From Psococerastis gibbosa (taxonomy: Eukaryota; Arthropoda; Insecta; Psocodea; Psocidae), in assembly GCA_963971405.1 (NCBI GenBank), contig OZ020486.1, positions 20,855,419 to 20,919,418 of the forward strand: a DNA stretch of 64,000 bases, in the 5' to 3' direction. Positions 21,697-36,000 of this stretch are shown here, one piece after another. The stretch's first letter is position 1. Every line of letters starts with the position of its first letter. A program made the translations under genes and the position numbers. The notes below the pieces were generated by a model that saw only the letters and a list, made by a program, of their open reading frames with translations, did not search any database and had not been told where the DNA came from.

Positions 21697-23622
21697 TGGT
21701 GGTGGTACAGATAGTCAAATCCACAAACTAAAAACAATCTAATTGCCTGTTACATCATCACACTTAAAAAAATACTTTCTTCACATTAAAAAATATTTTC
21801 TATCTAACTACTTAAATTACAAAAACCTTTTTAAGGCTTACATTGTGATTAATTGTAAGAGAATAAAAAGAAAAAGCTACTAAGCTCCTTGTTAAACAAT
21901 AAGAGTTTTAATAATGAATTGCGTTACTCAAATCCCAAAATAAATCATTAATTAACTGGAAGACCCTTCAAATCAGTTGGTTTCACCAATAAAAACACCC
22001 AATTCAAATTAACTAGAATAACAAAATTTAATAAATGAATGATAAAATTAATGTATAAAAAAGTGTCATTAACACAATATACAGTTAGTATTTAAAATAA
22101 TTTAAGATAGGACGTACAAGAGGATAGGGATGCTAATGATAGATTGAAGATGATGGAGCAACGCGAGGCAGTAGGTGTTCTCATTCACAAAATATGCATT
22201 GTAGTGCGAATCTTAAACCTAGAAACTACTTTCCCAAAAAACATTCGGTTCAGACCATTTACGAAAAGGATGGTAAGTACTTGCGGCTGTCGTCAACTTT
22301 TAATTTTTACTGAATCGCACAATAAAGCAATATTAAAAACAACCACAGAATAGACAGACGTTATTAAATTTAAACCCTGCCATACATTTTTTTATTGTTT
22401 TTTATTTGATACTTATTTCCATTACCTATATCATAAAGAAAACTTACGGTGTAAGAAAATTAATTCCATAAACCCATACAGTTACGCTACACAAAAGATG
22501 TTACCCATTTACACTGTACCCGTATCTAGCACATTTCTTTTACCTCTAGCCATTGTACTTCGGGTCGATGCATATGAGCTGCTTCGACCGAAAGAACTCA
22601 CGTTGCATTGATTAAATAAAACACGATAATGAATAAGTTTTAAGGTTTATTGAGACCTCGTATATGTTAATGCGTTTTTCTAATTTCTGGAAGAGTTGCA
22701 AACCGACAAAAGCCACAACAACCTAAAAAACCGCAAGTATTTGACAATAACATAGCAGAATATCTAGTATAACAGAAGCAATAATACCCTAATGAAAGCA
22801 AAATGAGAACATCTAATGAAGGCAAAGCCTCAGTCTCGTTGTCATATATATATTTTATTTTATTTATACGATAGGCGCGGTAACAGCTTCACACTAAATT
22901 ACGTATATAAAAACAACGAAAAATTAATTCTAAATGAATTTTTATAACGCCCTTCATTCATGAAACACTGGTCAGATCAAACAGTCAGCTTAGATTCATA
23001 GAAAGCGCCATTTTCTACCAGCCCCTAGTCAGAGAATTCTGTCTATTACTAATTAACCAATAAATAAATCACCGCGAAGAAAGATAATCACACTTATAGG
23101 GAATCTTTCCAAATATTTTAAAAACAACACGGGGGGAGAACTGATTAATTAATTTCTAGGTCTAGACCCCTTATATTGACAACAATGTTCTTTAAACACC
23201 TCCTAAAATATGCTTTGATAATTCACAATAGATGTTGTCTTGTGAACTATCGTTAATCCATAAAAATCGATAAAGTTCTATTAAATAGAATTTCTGGAAT
23301 GCCTCATTCCGTCTAGATTATTATATTTCATATATAAACAATGGTTCATGTAAACAAATGTATTGTGTATTATCACAGTTGCTATATTTCAGGAGGCGTT
23401 CAAAGAGTGATTTTACCAATATGGCCACTGTGGAACGAGAAATTAATTAATTAGCTCTCATACCGCATGGTTTTCCAAAATTTTTGGAAATATTCCCCTT
23501 AATGTATACATATTTAATCTGGCGTCACATATTCCGACAGTGATAATATTAATTCGGCAACAATAGCGATACAGGCAGTTGAGTAATTCATCAGACACCA
23601 GGGCTCTGTGCTACAATATAGA

Positions 23623-23628
23623 TTTATT
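23623..23628 (-). other. tai: Candidate taiman poly(A) signal
   Basis: A minus-strand AATAAA lies 370 bases after the tai stop codon. It is the first one seen on that side of the stop, but no other element confirms the cleavage site. Confidence 0.3.
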
Positions 23629-23996
23629 TATCTCTTGAATAGGGGCAGGCTTATTCATACTAAGGTGGTAAATTTGCCAAAAAAATACATCTGTACCTGA
23701 GGCGCAAACTATAAACCAAATTTTAATATTTTAACTGTTAATTTTTTTACAGTTAACTATAAATAGATACAACCGACTAAATGGGGCTGTAGCCTTGTTT
23801 AGCATCCAATTAGTTTTCTCATCTTTACGTATTAAGTTATAGCTAACTTTTCATGTAAACATGTAACATATTGTTAAAAAACGAAGAAATATCACCTCTG
23901 ATTTGAAAAATAGCGCTACAATTTCACTGAGAAACAGTCTAGTCCTAGTCGCAACACACAGCCTTCCGGGACAATACCCCCAGTCTCCCTTCGCCT

Positions 23997-24074
23997 TCAC
24001 TCTGACAGTAGCTTCTGCAAAAGGGACGATTTCTGCTCACCCACTCGCTGGGTTTCCTCCATAGAAGTGGTGGC
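23997..24074 (-). CDS. tai: taiman last coding exon (C-terminal LxxLL)
   Basis: The acceptor GTGTTTCAG ends at 24075. The exon encodes [14 protein letters not shown], then [11 protein letters not shown], and TGA at 23997-23999. This closely resembles the extreme C-terminus of vertebrate p160 coactivators (KSLLQQLLTE), which fixes the gene's end. It enters in phase 0, compatible with both candidate penultimate exons. Confidence 0.93.
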   Translation of the reverse strand, partial: ATTSMEETQRVGEQKSSLLQKLLSE

Positions 24075-27000
24075 CTGAAACACCAAAGTGCACCTTTAAC
24101 ATTGAAGCTATTATGTTGATAGACCATGAAAAGCAGAACCAACCACCGCAGTGAATCAAAAATATTGACTCCGCATTACAGTTTGATTGGAAGCCAGAAA
24201 TGTTGCTCACTGTTCCTTGGTAACGAATGTCGCTTAAGGCTGAGACTTCCAAATATTTTGTAGACAAAGGATGTCCCTGTATTTCGGAAGATAATTCCTC
24301 GTAGATATGAAAATGGTCACATGCAAAATTCCTAAGAAATACAGCTTTCTACAAATTTGTTTAAAAAAAGGGTTAGTTTGACTTACATTGCCTGTTGTGT
24401 TAGTAATTAGAGACATGAGCCTCATGGTCATCGAACAATTAGGGCGGAGCCCATTGTCAGAGGAAGGAGGCGGCGTTTCGGGAGTGGGTGCTACTCATAA
24501 GACTAAGTCCTGAGCATTGGCGTAAATTCCTAAAATTTCGGACCCCCAAGATTTTGATCCATTACTCATTCACTTCTAAAGTCTGCCTAGCAAATTATAT
24601 GACTTTTTTATTATTTAACTTACTTTTTTTAATGTATATGAATGAAATACATTATACACTAAACTATTCAAGTTCAGTAAAACAAAAATATTAAAAAGCC
24701 AACTTTTGTTTTCGAAATTAAAAAAAAAAATTGTTTTTAATCTCCTGAAATTTATCTACAAGTTCTGACACGCTCAGCGACCTAGTCGTCTCATTCTCTA
24801 TTTGCATGACGGCCAAATTGCTGAACCTGTTCTGAATGGTGGATAAATAGGCCCAAATTAGTGAGGTTTTGCGCATTTTGCAAGCAGAACAGTTGAGATT
24901 TTACCGACGAATAAACCTACCACTGAGGCAGCCCCGGGGGTTTCCCCCGGAGAGAAAGTCTGAAAAAATAGGTCTGAAGTATTGGGGTTTTAAGCATTTT
25001 GAGTAATATATTTTTTGTGAAAGTACTTGGTCAATGTGTTGATTTTTTTATGATGTCTTTCATGTAAAATAAGCATAACAAGAATTAATATCCCTTTCTT
25101 TATTGTGTTGTAGATACTATGCCTTCCAACGTCTTTGTCACCAGAAATCCTTCGGGGGGGGGGGGGGGGGGCTACGGTAGCCCCCCCTATTTACGCCAAT
25201 GGTCCTAAGAGGAATAAAAAAATCTAACTATTTACCCGACTGATTTACGTCAGATTTTATAGAATCTGTTTAATTCACCTTGTGTTGGTTTTCAAGCTAG
25301 AGTAATCATATTTATGCAAAATGCAAATTTACCAGTCGCAACGCTGGTATTTATTATTTAGTGAATTTCTCATATGGCCATTTTCAAATCTTAACGGCTG
25401 TGGCACGAGGAATTAGATGATATAGTCATAATACCCAGGCCTCCTTTGTTTACAAAATATTTGGGAATCCCTGGCTACTCTGTGCCTAGGTAAATTCACT
25501 GCAAGTAATATCATATTTATCGTACATCTAATGCAAGCTTCACACATGAGAGTATTGCTAAGTTATAAATAATATGGGTCTTATAAATACATAATGACTT
25601 TTTGTTCTATTAATAAGCCAACCTAGCGGAGTTAGGGCCATAAAGCCCTCTCTTACTCTGAACTAGGAAAGCCCGGGACCGCGTGCTTTACATGCCCTCC
25701 GAAGCATGGCCAGAAAATGTAGCTAGTGTAGGACCGAGCCAACAATCTTTCGGGTGAAAGTCTAAGTCCGTTCCACCACTCTACATGTCCTCCACAGGTC
25801 TTCACAATGTCGGTGTTCTCGGGTTATCCCTATTTAAGTGTGTTATGTCGAGTTAAATTAACACTCGTGGAACCCGATAACCAAGCTAACTAGCATGTTA
25901 CCGAAACGCACATCAGAGCGGATTATACCGTCTTGTGTTTTAACTTGGATAACACTTCTAACTAAATAACTAGATAATACCGACAGAAGACCCTTAAAAG
26001 TGGATGGATCTGCAGAAATAATATAATTTGTGTATGTATTTTAGAATGGGGAAGGCAGAAACGATTTTACTGCACTTTAATCGTCTACCAAGAAAACGAT
26101 TTTTGTTGCTCAATTTCTTCTTCATACGTGAACCAGGCATTTAAGTGATAGCAAATGTTACATAAAAATGCCGAATTAAAATTTGTGGACGGCACCTAAT
26201 ACAACAGATATACGGCAGTAAGGAAAAAACACACTAAGGACCCATTCGAATAAAGCTACTACAGTTGGATTAGTTAGGTAGGTGCTTGCAAGTTGGGATA
26301 GGTCTGTAGGGGAAGGGATTAGATCGTCAAAAATCCAACAGGCTCTATAGCAGTTATATGTAAGGCAGCAACTGACCGCACACTTATAGTATATCGCATA
26401 TTAACTATTAGTCTCATTAGACTTTATTCGAACGGTCCCTGGAAGGCCCCTGCAGGGTTCACAGATCACACAACGACATAAAGTGTTCACCACAAGTGAA
26501 TGCATCTCTGCTGTGTCCTTCTTATGCACGACTAAATGGACAACTTTCATATAGAAATATTTGCTGTGATAGGCGGGTGAAATCCCAAAATAGCACCTAT
26601 GCCTAACATATTAGAGATGCTTATCGTATCACTTTGTATTTTTTTTTTCCATAGAAATTAAAGTTTACTGCGGCGTTCCTTTGAATTACAACACTCTACA
26701 TTCTGCGAGGAAAGTACGACAACAGCTATAATATGGACGTAGACTGCCAACTAAAAATGTTGCTGTTTGGTAGGCTTAGGTATAGCATTCGTTCCCGCCA
26801 AAACCAATATTTGAATTTAGAGAGACTTCAGTTGATAATCTACACCTAAATGAATAAATAAGTCACGTTGATAGCTATTGTCGTACTTTCCTCGCAGAAT
26901 CTAGTTTGTTATAATTCAAAGAAACAACGCAGTACACTTGTATTTCTATGCAAAAAAAAAAAGAAGTTTACTATTACTACACTTTACGATACGATTTCTC

Positions 27001-30000
27001 TTTACATTTGTATTTCTATGCAAAAAAAAGAAGTTTACTATTACTACACTTTACGATACGATTTCTTTTATAAGTTAAGCATAGGTGCGATTTTGGGATT
27101 TGACCCCCAATCAGAGGAGGGCATTTTCCAGCATTGTTTTTTTCTATAGGAAATTTCTCTATTAGACCTCCATTTGCCAACGGAGCATTCTCATGGCGGA
27201 CACCATAACACTAAAAACTACAAAATTACAATAAAATCAATGCCACCATAGCTAAATTTTGGACGAATCCGCAGTAAATTATTAGTAAAAAAATTAATAA
27301 AAGCGTGTCTGTGTGTACACCGACCCAAAAGCTGCTGCAGACTCGAAAATTGTAAAAGCTCCAGTACCTTGTTAGTTAATTATTGCAAAGCAAAAAACAA
27401 CATTCGATGAGATTTAGCGAATAAAGCACGTTTTTTCGTTTGTTTTCTTGTATGTATAGGGGTATACCTTCTTTAAGCTATTGAATATTTGAAAAATTTT
27501 TCTGATAATGATATTTGCTACAGCATTTTTTTTCTGGGAATGTCGCATTTCAATAAAATTTACGGTAACTTCATAACAAGATTTTTATGGTGATTTCTTA
27601 CAAATATACACTATACACAAATATTCAGAACCCTAGTCGCATAGCAGCATTAGATGGCAGTATCGCACTTTGTTTAGGGTACATACGACTTAAGATTTCA
27701 TATTTCGGTAGGAACTAAAATTCTGACAAGTATTTTTTTTAGTGGAAAAATTATTAGATCCACTCGCGTTAATAACTAAAAAAATATATTTTTTTACAAG
27801 CCCACTAGAATGTAAGCGTGAATATATCTTACAAAGAGGTAAATTCATAAAGAGATTGGCTTGTATCAAGAGAGGCGACATTAACAGATGCTGGACCAAA
27901 TAAAGTAGCAATATAGTTACTAAAACTTTCACGGTCGGAGCTACACGATGAAGCAGTTGAATCCGGGATGATAGGCTGTGTAAGCGTACTTCCAAACGTT
28001 TCGTCAACATCAGCTGTCGACATCTTCAGCAGCTTCCTGCGGAACCTCCGAAATTCAATTTTAGAAGTAGTGCCACTGAAAATGTGGACCGCTGATATTG
28101 ACGAAACGTTTGTAATTACGCTTTCAGATCGACGACGGCCTATCATCCCGCATTCTACTGCTTCGTCAAATAAAGTAGTACGAAAAATGTCCGATTTCAT
28201 GAAATGAAAGTTTACGGGCATGGGAGAAAGTCACCAAGCTGAACTAAAACATGGCAGCAGGGTGTTCCTTGTCAGCTTTTTCAATAAGCAAACAAAATTA
28301 CCGTAACAATAAGGCGCTCGGCATTGTTGAAAACACCTAGAAGCTGGGATACAAGGCTCGATTGTGCAGACTCCTTTGTCAAGTTTCTTCACGGGGAAAT
28401 TTTGTCACCATATTTTTTTTATAAAATTATATTATTATTTAATTTTCCCCCCACGAGGTTGAGACAGTGATGAGGAGGACGCTATGGTGCAAGAGTTGTT
28501 TTTTTTTTTAATTAAAAAGTGGACGTCCAACACCACATGGTAGATAATACTTTCAGTACATTAAAAAAATATTTATGCAGATAAAATCAAACGGAACAAA
28601 TAATTTGAGGCTGCGGCTTAATGGGATTGATATGGTACAAATTATATACAGTATATTATTATTATTAAAATAAGTAAATAAACAATAACTTTTTGTTGTA
28701 TTACTAAGCCAGCCTAGCGGAGTCTATTACACTCAACTAATAAGGCCCAGGACCACCTGCTATACATGGTCTCCGAAGCATGGCCAGAAAATGTAGCCAG
28801 TGTGAGACTCGAACCAACAACCTTTCGGGTGAAAGTCAGAGTCCGTACCACTACTCTACATGTCCTGACTTTTTAATGGATTGTGCAGTGAAGTGTAGCG
28901 CAGGTCAGGCTTGACAAAGGAGGCTGCAAAATAAGTTCCACAACATTGGGCTTTGAGAGAAAATCCTGGCGCTATTTTCTCTGACTTGGCGATTGGATAA
29001 TTTGAGTAAGGTTAGGAGTACACAAAGCATGCTGTCATAACCATTTGTTCTAGTGCGCCATGCGGATGATGGGCTTACCCTGTTCGAGAGCCCCGGCTGA
29101 GACGAAGACCCGCCTAAATCTGCGCTCATGGACCCCCACATCTTCGGGCTCTCACTCGGACCTGGCAAAACAACACCCACATACAGTCCTTTTGCCACCC
29201 TATTCATATTACCTCCGTCACAATCAAAGATACTTCCTACGCGCCTCTGTTGGTAGTTTTCTCGCCTTTCTGCAAGCCCTCCGAGTCGTTACCAGTACTC
29301 GTCGGTCCTTTATACACGACGCGTATCGGCAACTGCACTTACAATATACTATATCTGAGATATGCAGTCGTACAATAACAAAACAAAGTACCGATAAGCG
29401 TCCTGTAAAAAGGCCTTCACGGCTCTTCATTACCTATGAGACAACTGAAGGGGCCCCACATAAGTCAATATTACAATATTATTGTATGTATCCAAAAGGT
29501 CGAATTAAGATTATGCATTAATGCTATAAAAAGATAATACGGTAATGCGCATTGAGTGCCCACAACACTGTAAAAAAAGCGTAAGAAGAACATGAACAAA
29601 GGATGAAGGCGATGAAATTAAATAATAAATAAATGACATATTGTAATATTTGACAAAGCGATTATCTAACCGATAAACCTTGAAAAATCAGTGGCGTTTA
29701 TACGGGGGGGGGGGGGGGGGGAGAGGGGGTACTAATAATGTGAGTTGTTGAAATGCCTAATTTGCCAGATCTATTAGGTGTACGGGTCACCAGTGAGCGG
29801 CTTGTTTGGTTGAATTCAACGTAGTCTCGGGCCTCTGCCCACGGCACTAAGTTGATAGCTGGAAACGATCTGGTCCGGGCGCCTCTCCCAAAATATTTTG
29901 TATATATACGCATTGGCGCCTAATGATTAAAATACAATTTGGCGTCAGTAAATAACCCCAATTGTGACGGAAAAATAACCACATGGGTGACGGTTCTACC

Positions 30001-33000
30001 TTTTTATAAAACCATTGAAACGCAGACTAATGTTATATATCGGAAGGTAGCGATATAGGCTTTGATGGCCAAGGAGCAATTTTAAAAACGAAATGGAGAC
30101 AAATGCAAACATAAAGCAGCCAATAGAAAAATAGACAGTAGCACAACACAACAGAGCATTTTGAGGAAATAGCACTTCTTCATAGGCCTACGCAGTGTAT
30201 ACACAACTTCCAACAGTTAAAAATATTGGATAAGCTAACAACGCATACCGGGAAAATGAGCAATTTTTATGCTTGCATTGCCTGCGAAAGAGATTGCGCT
30301 ACTGTACTATTTGCTAAAAGCATACAACACGGCACTCACTAGAACCCACTGTCCTAATGTCCTTCTGCAGCCTTGTGCAACAACCTCACATTTAGGGGGG
30401 CCGTGCCCACCGCCCCTAGAAAAGTCTCGGTAAAGAATACTAGCTAGATGTGCCGTCCAGTATTCCTAACGGAAATTTTCCAAGCGTTGGTGGGACCGGG
30501 CCTTTTAAAAGTTCGTCTTCGCCTAAAGAACGGAACAGATTTAAAAGGTTTTCCATTACTCGTATTTTTAGTCTCACTGTCTCAAAGATACAACTGAAAT
30601 AAAAATAAAAAAGTGAGGTTGGTTTGAGGCGTACAGCTCTTGACTTTCCGTTTACTTCAAATATGGGTACAACGTACGGAATATGAATGCCTTAATGGAT
30701 AACTTACTCAAGCAATTCCTCCCCCTAATAATTTGGAAAGCAGTGCCTTTAAGGCCACTCTGGGACCGAAGAATTCAATACCAGTGAAGCCCTAAACAAT
30801 GTATCTCCTGTTCAATTATGTGTCACAACCGTTAATTCGATCAATAGCTGATCGGAGTCGGAACCTCTCTTAGGGAAACTGATCTTGCCCATGTTACAAG
30901 CTTCTAAGCCAGATGATTCTTCTATTCAGCCAGCACTACAATCAGTGTCGTTAATGATACAAACACTGATGGAACATAGCAAATAAAAATGTAGCTATGT
31001 GACAAAATGGTCACCCACATGAGATACATTAATCTTCCCAATGTAATGCATACAGTAGGTCCTATGAAGAACGTTAACAGGTAAAGCTAGTTAGATCGTG
31101 AGAATACCCAATATTAACATTTCTATGCAGCTGTCTCAATGTCTATCATTCACTAAGGCGGCCATTCCACCGGCGAATTTGCTTCACTGAAATTCACTTG
31201 TGTTTTGAGATTTTTTGTGTTTTATTTTAAGGAGACTATTATGTACTTATATACTTAACTTATCTATTATACGTTAAATTATAATATGGTAGCAGACATC
31301 ATTAATAATAGTATAACGTAATTTATAATAGATAAGTTAAGTATCTACATAATAGTCTCCTTAAAATAAATCACGTTAGCTGGTGGAATTGGCACCTTAA
31401 TTATTATTGTATATATCCACATGAAAGCACGAATCCCAATTTCATTCATTTTCCAACGGTTTAAAGCTAAATAATGTAGATAGTCGACTAATGTCAACAT
31501 TGCTTGCTGTTCTGTTTGTCTCAAGTTTAGCGGTGCTATCGGCCCTCTTATTACTAGGTACTTATGCTATAACTTTCATAGTGTAACAAGAATATGCAAT
31601 CAATCTACATTTTTCGATCAGACAAAAAGTGCCAATAGGCAAGTGTGGCATCCTTCGTACAGCCTGTAGGAACTTTTATCGTAGTAACGATCGAAAAATT
31701 TGAAAATGGTTCACAATTTATACAAATCAAAATATTAAGAGGATGTGGAACGTAAATTTTGGACACTGGATCATTCTGTTTTTATTGTTTATTTAATTTA
31801 CTACGCAAGTTGTTCCTCTATGTTGATATATGAAAGTTGTAGAGGTGTGCTTCATGCACAATAACGTAGGATATTTTTAATTTTTGGTGTTATAATTATT
31901 ATTTTATGAACTTAACGGAGGACAAAAATTTCACGCATTGTTAAGATCATGGAGAAATGGAAGCACCAAAAAGTAAATACCTATATTGTGTATGAAGTAG
32001 TAGTCTAAAACGTAAACGTGGATCAAATCTTTATAGCTTACGTAGTAAATTATATACTAAATTTAAAAACTCACTGATTTTTGAATCTTCCAGGGCCCAG
32101 GTATGACCAGTATCTCCGTTCCATATCATTTTAACGACTCAATTAATTGCCTCAATCGGCTAATTTGTAAAAATTGAACTTTACATTTACTTTTGAGTTT
32201 TTGTTTTAATGTAGAACTACAGTATTTACGAAAAAAGAAAAAAAGTTATTGTGAAAACCTACAAAATTGAACCGATATGGACTCATGCTGATGCTATTTC
32301 GTGTCTTTCGAGCAGAGAACCACCTTTTTGGTAGGAATTTTAACAAATTATACGAAATAAGGGTATGACGTGAGCTTACCTGACGACGGCATCTCGAAGG
32401 TTAACCCGAGGGCCTCGAGATCGGCGGCTGAGACCTGCTGGATGTGCTGTCTGGGAGAGGCAGGCGTCGTCTGCTGTGTACGGGCTCCCACAACCGCCCT
32501 CAGCTCCTGGCGCACGTACTCTGAGGATAGTCCATTAGAGTTAGGGCCACCTTGAAACCAGAGACACGTCTTCACCGACCACCCTCGCACCTGGGCCCAT
32601 GTCATTATGTCACGTTACCTACCACATACTATTATTCCCTATGGGGCCTACTAAAGACTTTGGCCAAAAAGTTACCTAATGCCAGCGGCCCACATCCATT
32701 TGCATATTTTTTTCAAATCTCAGCTATACTGCTAAAATAATCAAATAGGCTAATCCTTTTCCAAATTAGTGGAATCACCCCCTTTCAGCCTAATATCAAT
32801 GCAGTAGACATGAATGTAGCTGTATACAACACAATTTTAGTTAAATCTTAACCTAAGGACACCTATCAATTATTTACAAACAATGGATCAATATTCTAAT
32901 CAGTTATTCCTCATTAATATGGGGTGGGTGTAACTAAGCAGGTGTCTAACATTACTAGCCAAGTTAGCCTACACAAAACATTAAGACACATTGACACGGC

Positions 33001-36000
33001 CCTTAAATACTGCATGTAAACATCCAATAAAAACTAACATACAAATTAGCCCAAGAAGTTATTTACAAATTACAAAAGATGAAGGGGGAAATTAGTAAAC
33101 ATGAAGGCTAAATGGGCCTTAGACTCAGAGGCAACAATTATGGTATGTCTCTCATACCGGTAAAACATTAATTATTCGACAAAAAGGCCGATGACGCCAT
33201 TGCCCCAATTACACGCATGAGAATCGATATGAACATATAAATCAATGACAGACGTATGGAAATCCATACGGAAATGTAATCAAAGACAAAGATTTCATAT
33301 TTGATAGAACAGAAATATGTTTTTCAAGCGTGCAATTTGAGGCATTGCGACATTTTTTTTTAGAGAATAGACTTGTTGCGTCTTTCTATGGCATTTCTAT
33401 TTGGGACAACGTGCCTTTGGCTATCTAGGTGCACATGAGATGGCCTGCTAAGTGCTGGGATGATTCTGCGCAGTGATCTAACCTGGGCCTTGTGCTGCGC
33501 ACCAATTAGGCAAGCCAAACGTGCGCGCAACGTCCACCGTTACAACACTTACAATATTATGCCGACAAGGTAAAACGTTTCGTTCGCTCACTTTCGGCTT
33601 AAGTGTCAATATCAAGTAAACTTGTTATGGATGCTAATCTGAAATTCAGATGATTTAAAAATTGAGTTAAGCAAGACAACCTTAAAAATCAGACTCGCTG
33701 TTAAGGCTGTCAACCATGAAATTTGTGGCGGCGTCTTGGATCTCTTCTTCCATTTTAACGAAACTCGCCGTAATGGCGGATAAATTAACTCATGGTTCTT
33801 TAGAGTTTAGACTACTCAGGAGAACAGGTTTTAAGTTATAACCCATGTCATGTTCCCAAGGGCAATAAAAACAATATTATTAAAAGTAAGAAGGTTGCTT
33901 TTGGACAGGAGTAATACTTGCTTGTGTCCCTTACTTCAGAACTTCAGGTAAACATCCAATCAGTAATATGCAGTCTGTGTCCCGATAAAGAATACTATTG
34001 ATCACAGACTCATCAGTAATGCATGAGATTATGCAGTGGACTTGTACGCTGGCGAGCTTTAACATTTTACCATGTCAACAATCCTATTAAGGACACATTT
34101 ATTCTTACGTCCAATGACCCAGTTTAAACAGACATACAAACAAAGCAATCTGCATGGCGACATTTAGAGGACCACGTAGTAGACTCCCCAAGTCCTGGAA
34201 AAGAAAAACAACAGGAGGAAGAGGAAACAAAGGATGGGCGCATGGAGGTTAGTGACAACCAGTGACCCGCATTGGCACCACACGCAGACACTAGCGCATG
34301 CGCAGTGGCGGCAATCCGGGCCACTGGTGAGGCAGCAAGCTGTGGCAACATGCGAAGCGAGGCCTCGGGACTTACCGGCCGATTGATGGTGTTGGGGCAG
34401 TCGCGAGTAGAGTGGCTCATAGTACGGCATTTCTGGGGGCATTTGGTGGTGGTAGAGCATATGGTGCTCTGGGGAGGGATAGGATAGGTGGTGGTGGTGG
34501 GTTCGGGGCATCTCCTTGCCGATACCGTAATGCCCACCTGGAAAGCACGCAAACGTCAGTCCACCAACCTGAAAGCTCCTTTTGTAGGACCAGACCGCGC
34601 ATGCGTGATGCGAAATGTCACAAGTCTGGGCGGGGGTCTCATGCACCGCAGATCACTAACACAGCCCTATCCGTGGATCGCATCGGATGTCACAGCTGTT
34701 ATAGTGAACTGCGTAGGCACTAGGCAGGGGGATAGAACTATTAAAGAAATAGTACACAAACACATTCTGAGGTCTGGTCCAAGTTTATTAATGAAGAGTT
34801 ACGTTGGAGATCTATACAGAGATTAATTCCGAGAAAATAAACGTAATTCTTACTTATGCTTACTCTAATTTCAGCAAGAAGCAGTCTGGGTGATTCGTCA
34901 TAAGCTTCGTTGCTTTGTTCATTGCTAAAGTCTATTTGGTAATTTGTATGACATGTATATGACAAAAACACTGGTAGTTAATTTAATTAACGCATGCTTA
35001 ACTCAACAATAATGAACTAGACTAATAAACTAGAGAAATATTCGATTCTGATATACATTGAATTTCTGCATAAATATATATCTAGATACAAATAAGGACC
35101 AGACCTTCATTAACTGGGGATGTGAATCAAATTGATGTATCATTAACTAGGCACTTATTAATATTTAACCTAACCAAGGTCGGTTTATCATTAATTCCAC
35201 TCACAGAATACATATTTTGATCAAAATAAATTGGTTATCCCCTTTTCCTTGGTTATTTATTATTTAATGATACCAGCAATGTATCATTGATAACTTCATG
35301 TGATTATGTGACATTTATCAACTCTATGGTAAAACCACACAGAAAGAATAGAATGAAAACAGATGAAATAAGAAGTATTGTTTGAGAGCTTATCTCAACC
35401 TGTTCGACTAGTACAACGCAAAGTAACTGTAACGTACAGTTTAATATGTTGCTAACAAAAGTCGAGTGGAATTTTAATAAACCTCCCTCAATTAATGCTC
35501 AGACTGTTATCAAGCCACCAATATTAACCACTTCCCCATAGAATCAAATAGAAGAAATTTTGAAACGGCACCATGCCTCTACTACCTCACTCAGAAAAAA
35601 GGTGCCAAAACTAAACTACTACACACCACTCAAGAAATCAAATCAGGTCTAAAGAACAAACTGGGAGCAACCGCAAACAGGAGTTAGGAAACACTACCTA
35701 CTTCAACAAGTCAGTAAAAACACCAATCACCTCAAAAATTAGTAAGGGTTCACGTAAGCTCTATACGTTAAAAAACTAATCTGCAGGGCTGATATGGCTG
35801 AAATAAAAGATTGATTAGCGGCTGAGAACAGCTTTTCAATGCTCGGCATATGCTCCCATGCCTGAAATATAATCAAATGGCAATAGTTTGACTAGGGACA
35901 TTATAACTCGAAAAATGCTCCCTGCCAAAATTCGCTTTCTAACATAATTTAAAACCGAAAATAGAATGGAACTTCACATGAAATCAATTATTTTCATTAA

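Larger units (their letters stand above)
16991..23600. other. Convergent intergenic region, NEK kinase / taiman
   Basis: No recognisable exon on either strand. The region holds a truncated SINE copy (17470-17570), a MITE (19688-19891) and a GT/poly-G tract (21667-21696). The rest is AT-rich DNA in which I see nothing further. Confidence 0.5.

Noticed and set aside
24387-24490. Reading 24387-24490 as the first exon of a separate gene ([15 protein letters not shown])
   Set aside because: Phase and position fit taiman on the same strand, between its exon 18 and last exon. A separate gene would need a promoter inside the hAT-like element and downstream exons, which I do not see.
27829-28221. 130-aa minus-strand and 79-aa plus-strand open frames
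   Set aside because: They cover a foldback palindrome, which makes both strands read similar peptides. No splice signals or known domain are seen.
28688-28866. A functional tRNA gene on the minus strand
   Set aside because: The B box is good, but the rest does not form a complete tRNA and the sequence recurs as a dispersed repeat with a shared non-tRNA body, so it is a SINE.
29060-29521. 153-aa plus-strand frame
   Set aside because: It begins antisense to taiman exon 19 and continues into intron. It has no domain and no splice signals.
34124-34826. Several overlapping frames of 100-160 aa around taiman exon 17
   Set aside because: Only 34376-34537 has proper splice sites and the right phase. 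The rest are read-through into introns or opposite-strand shadows of a His/Pro-rich exon.
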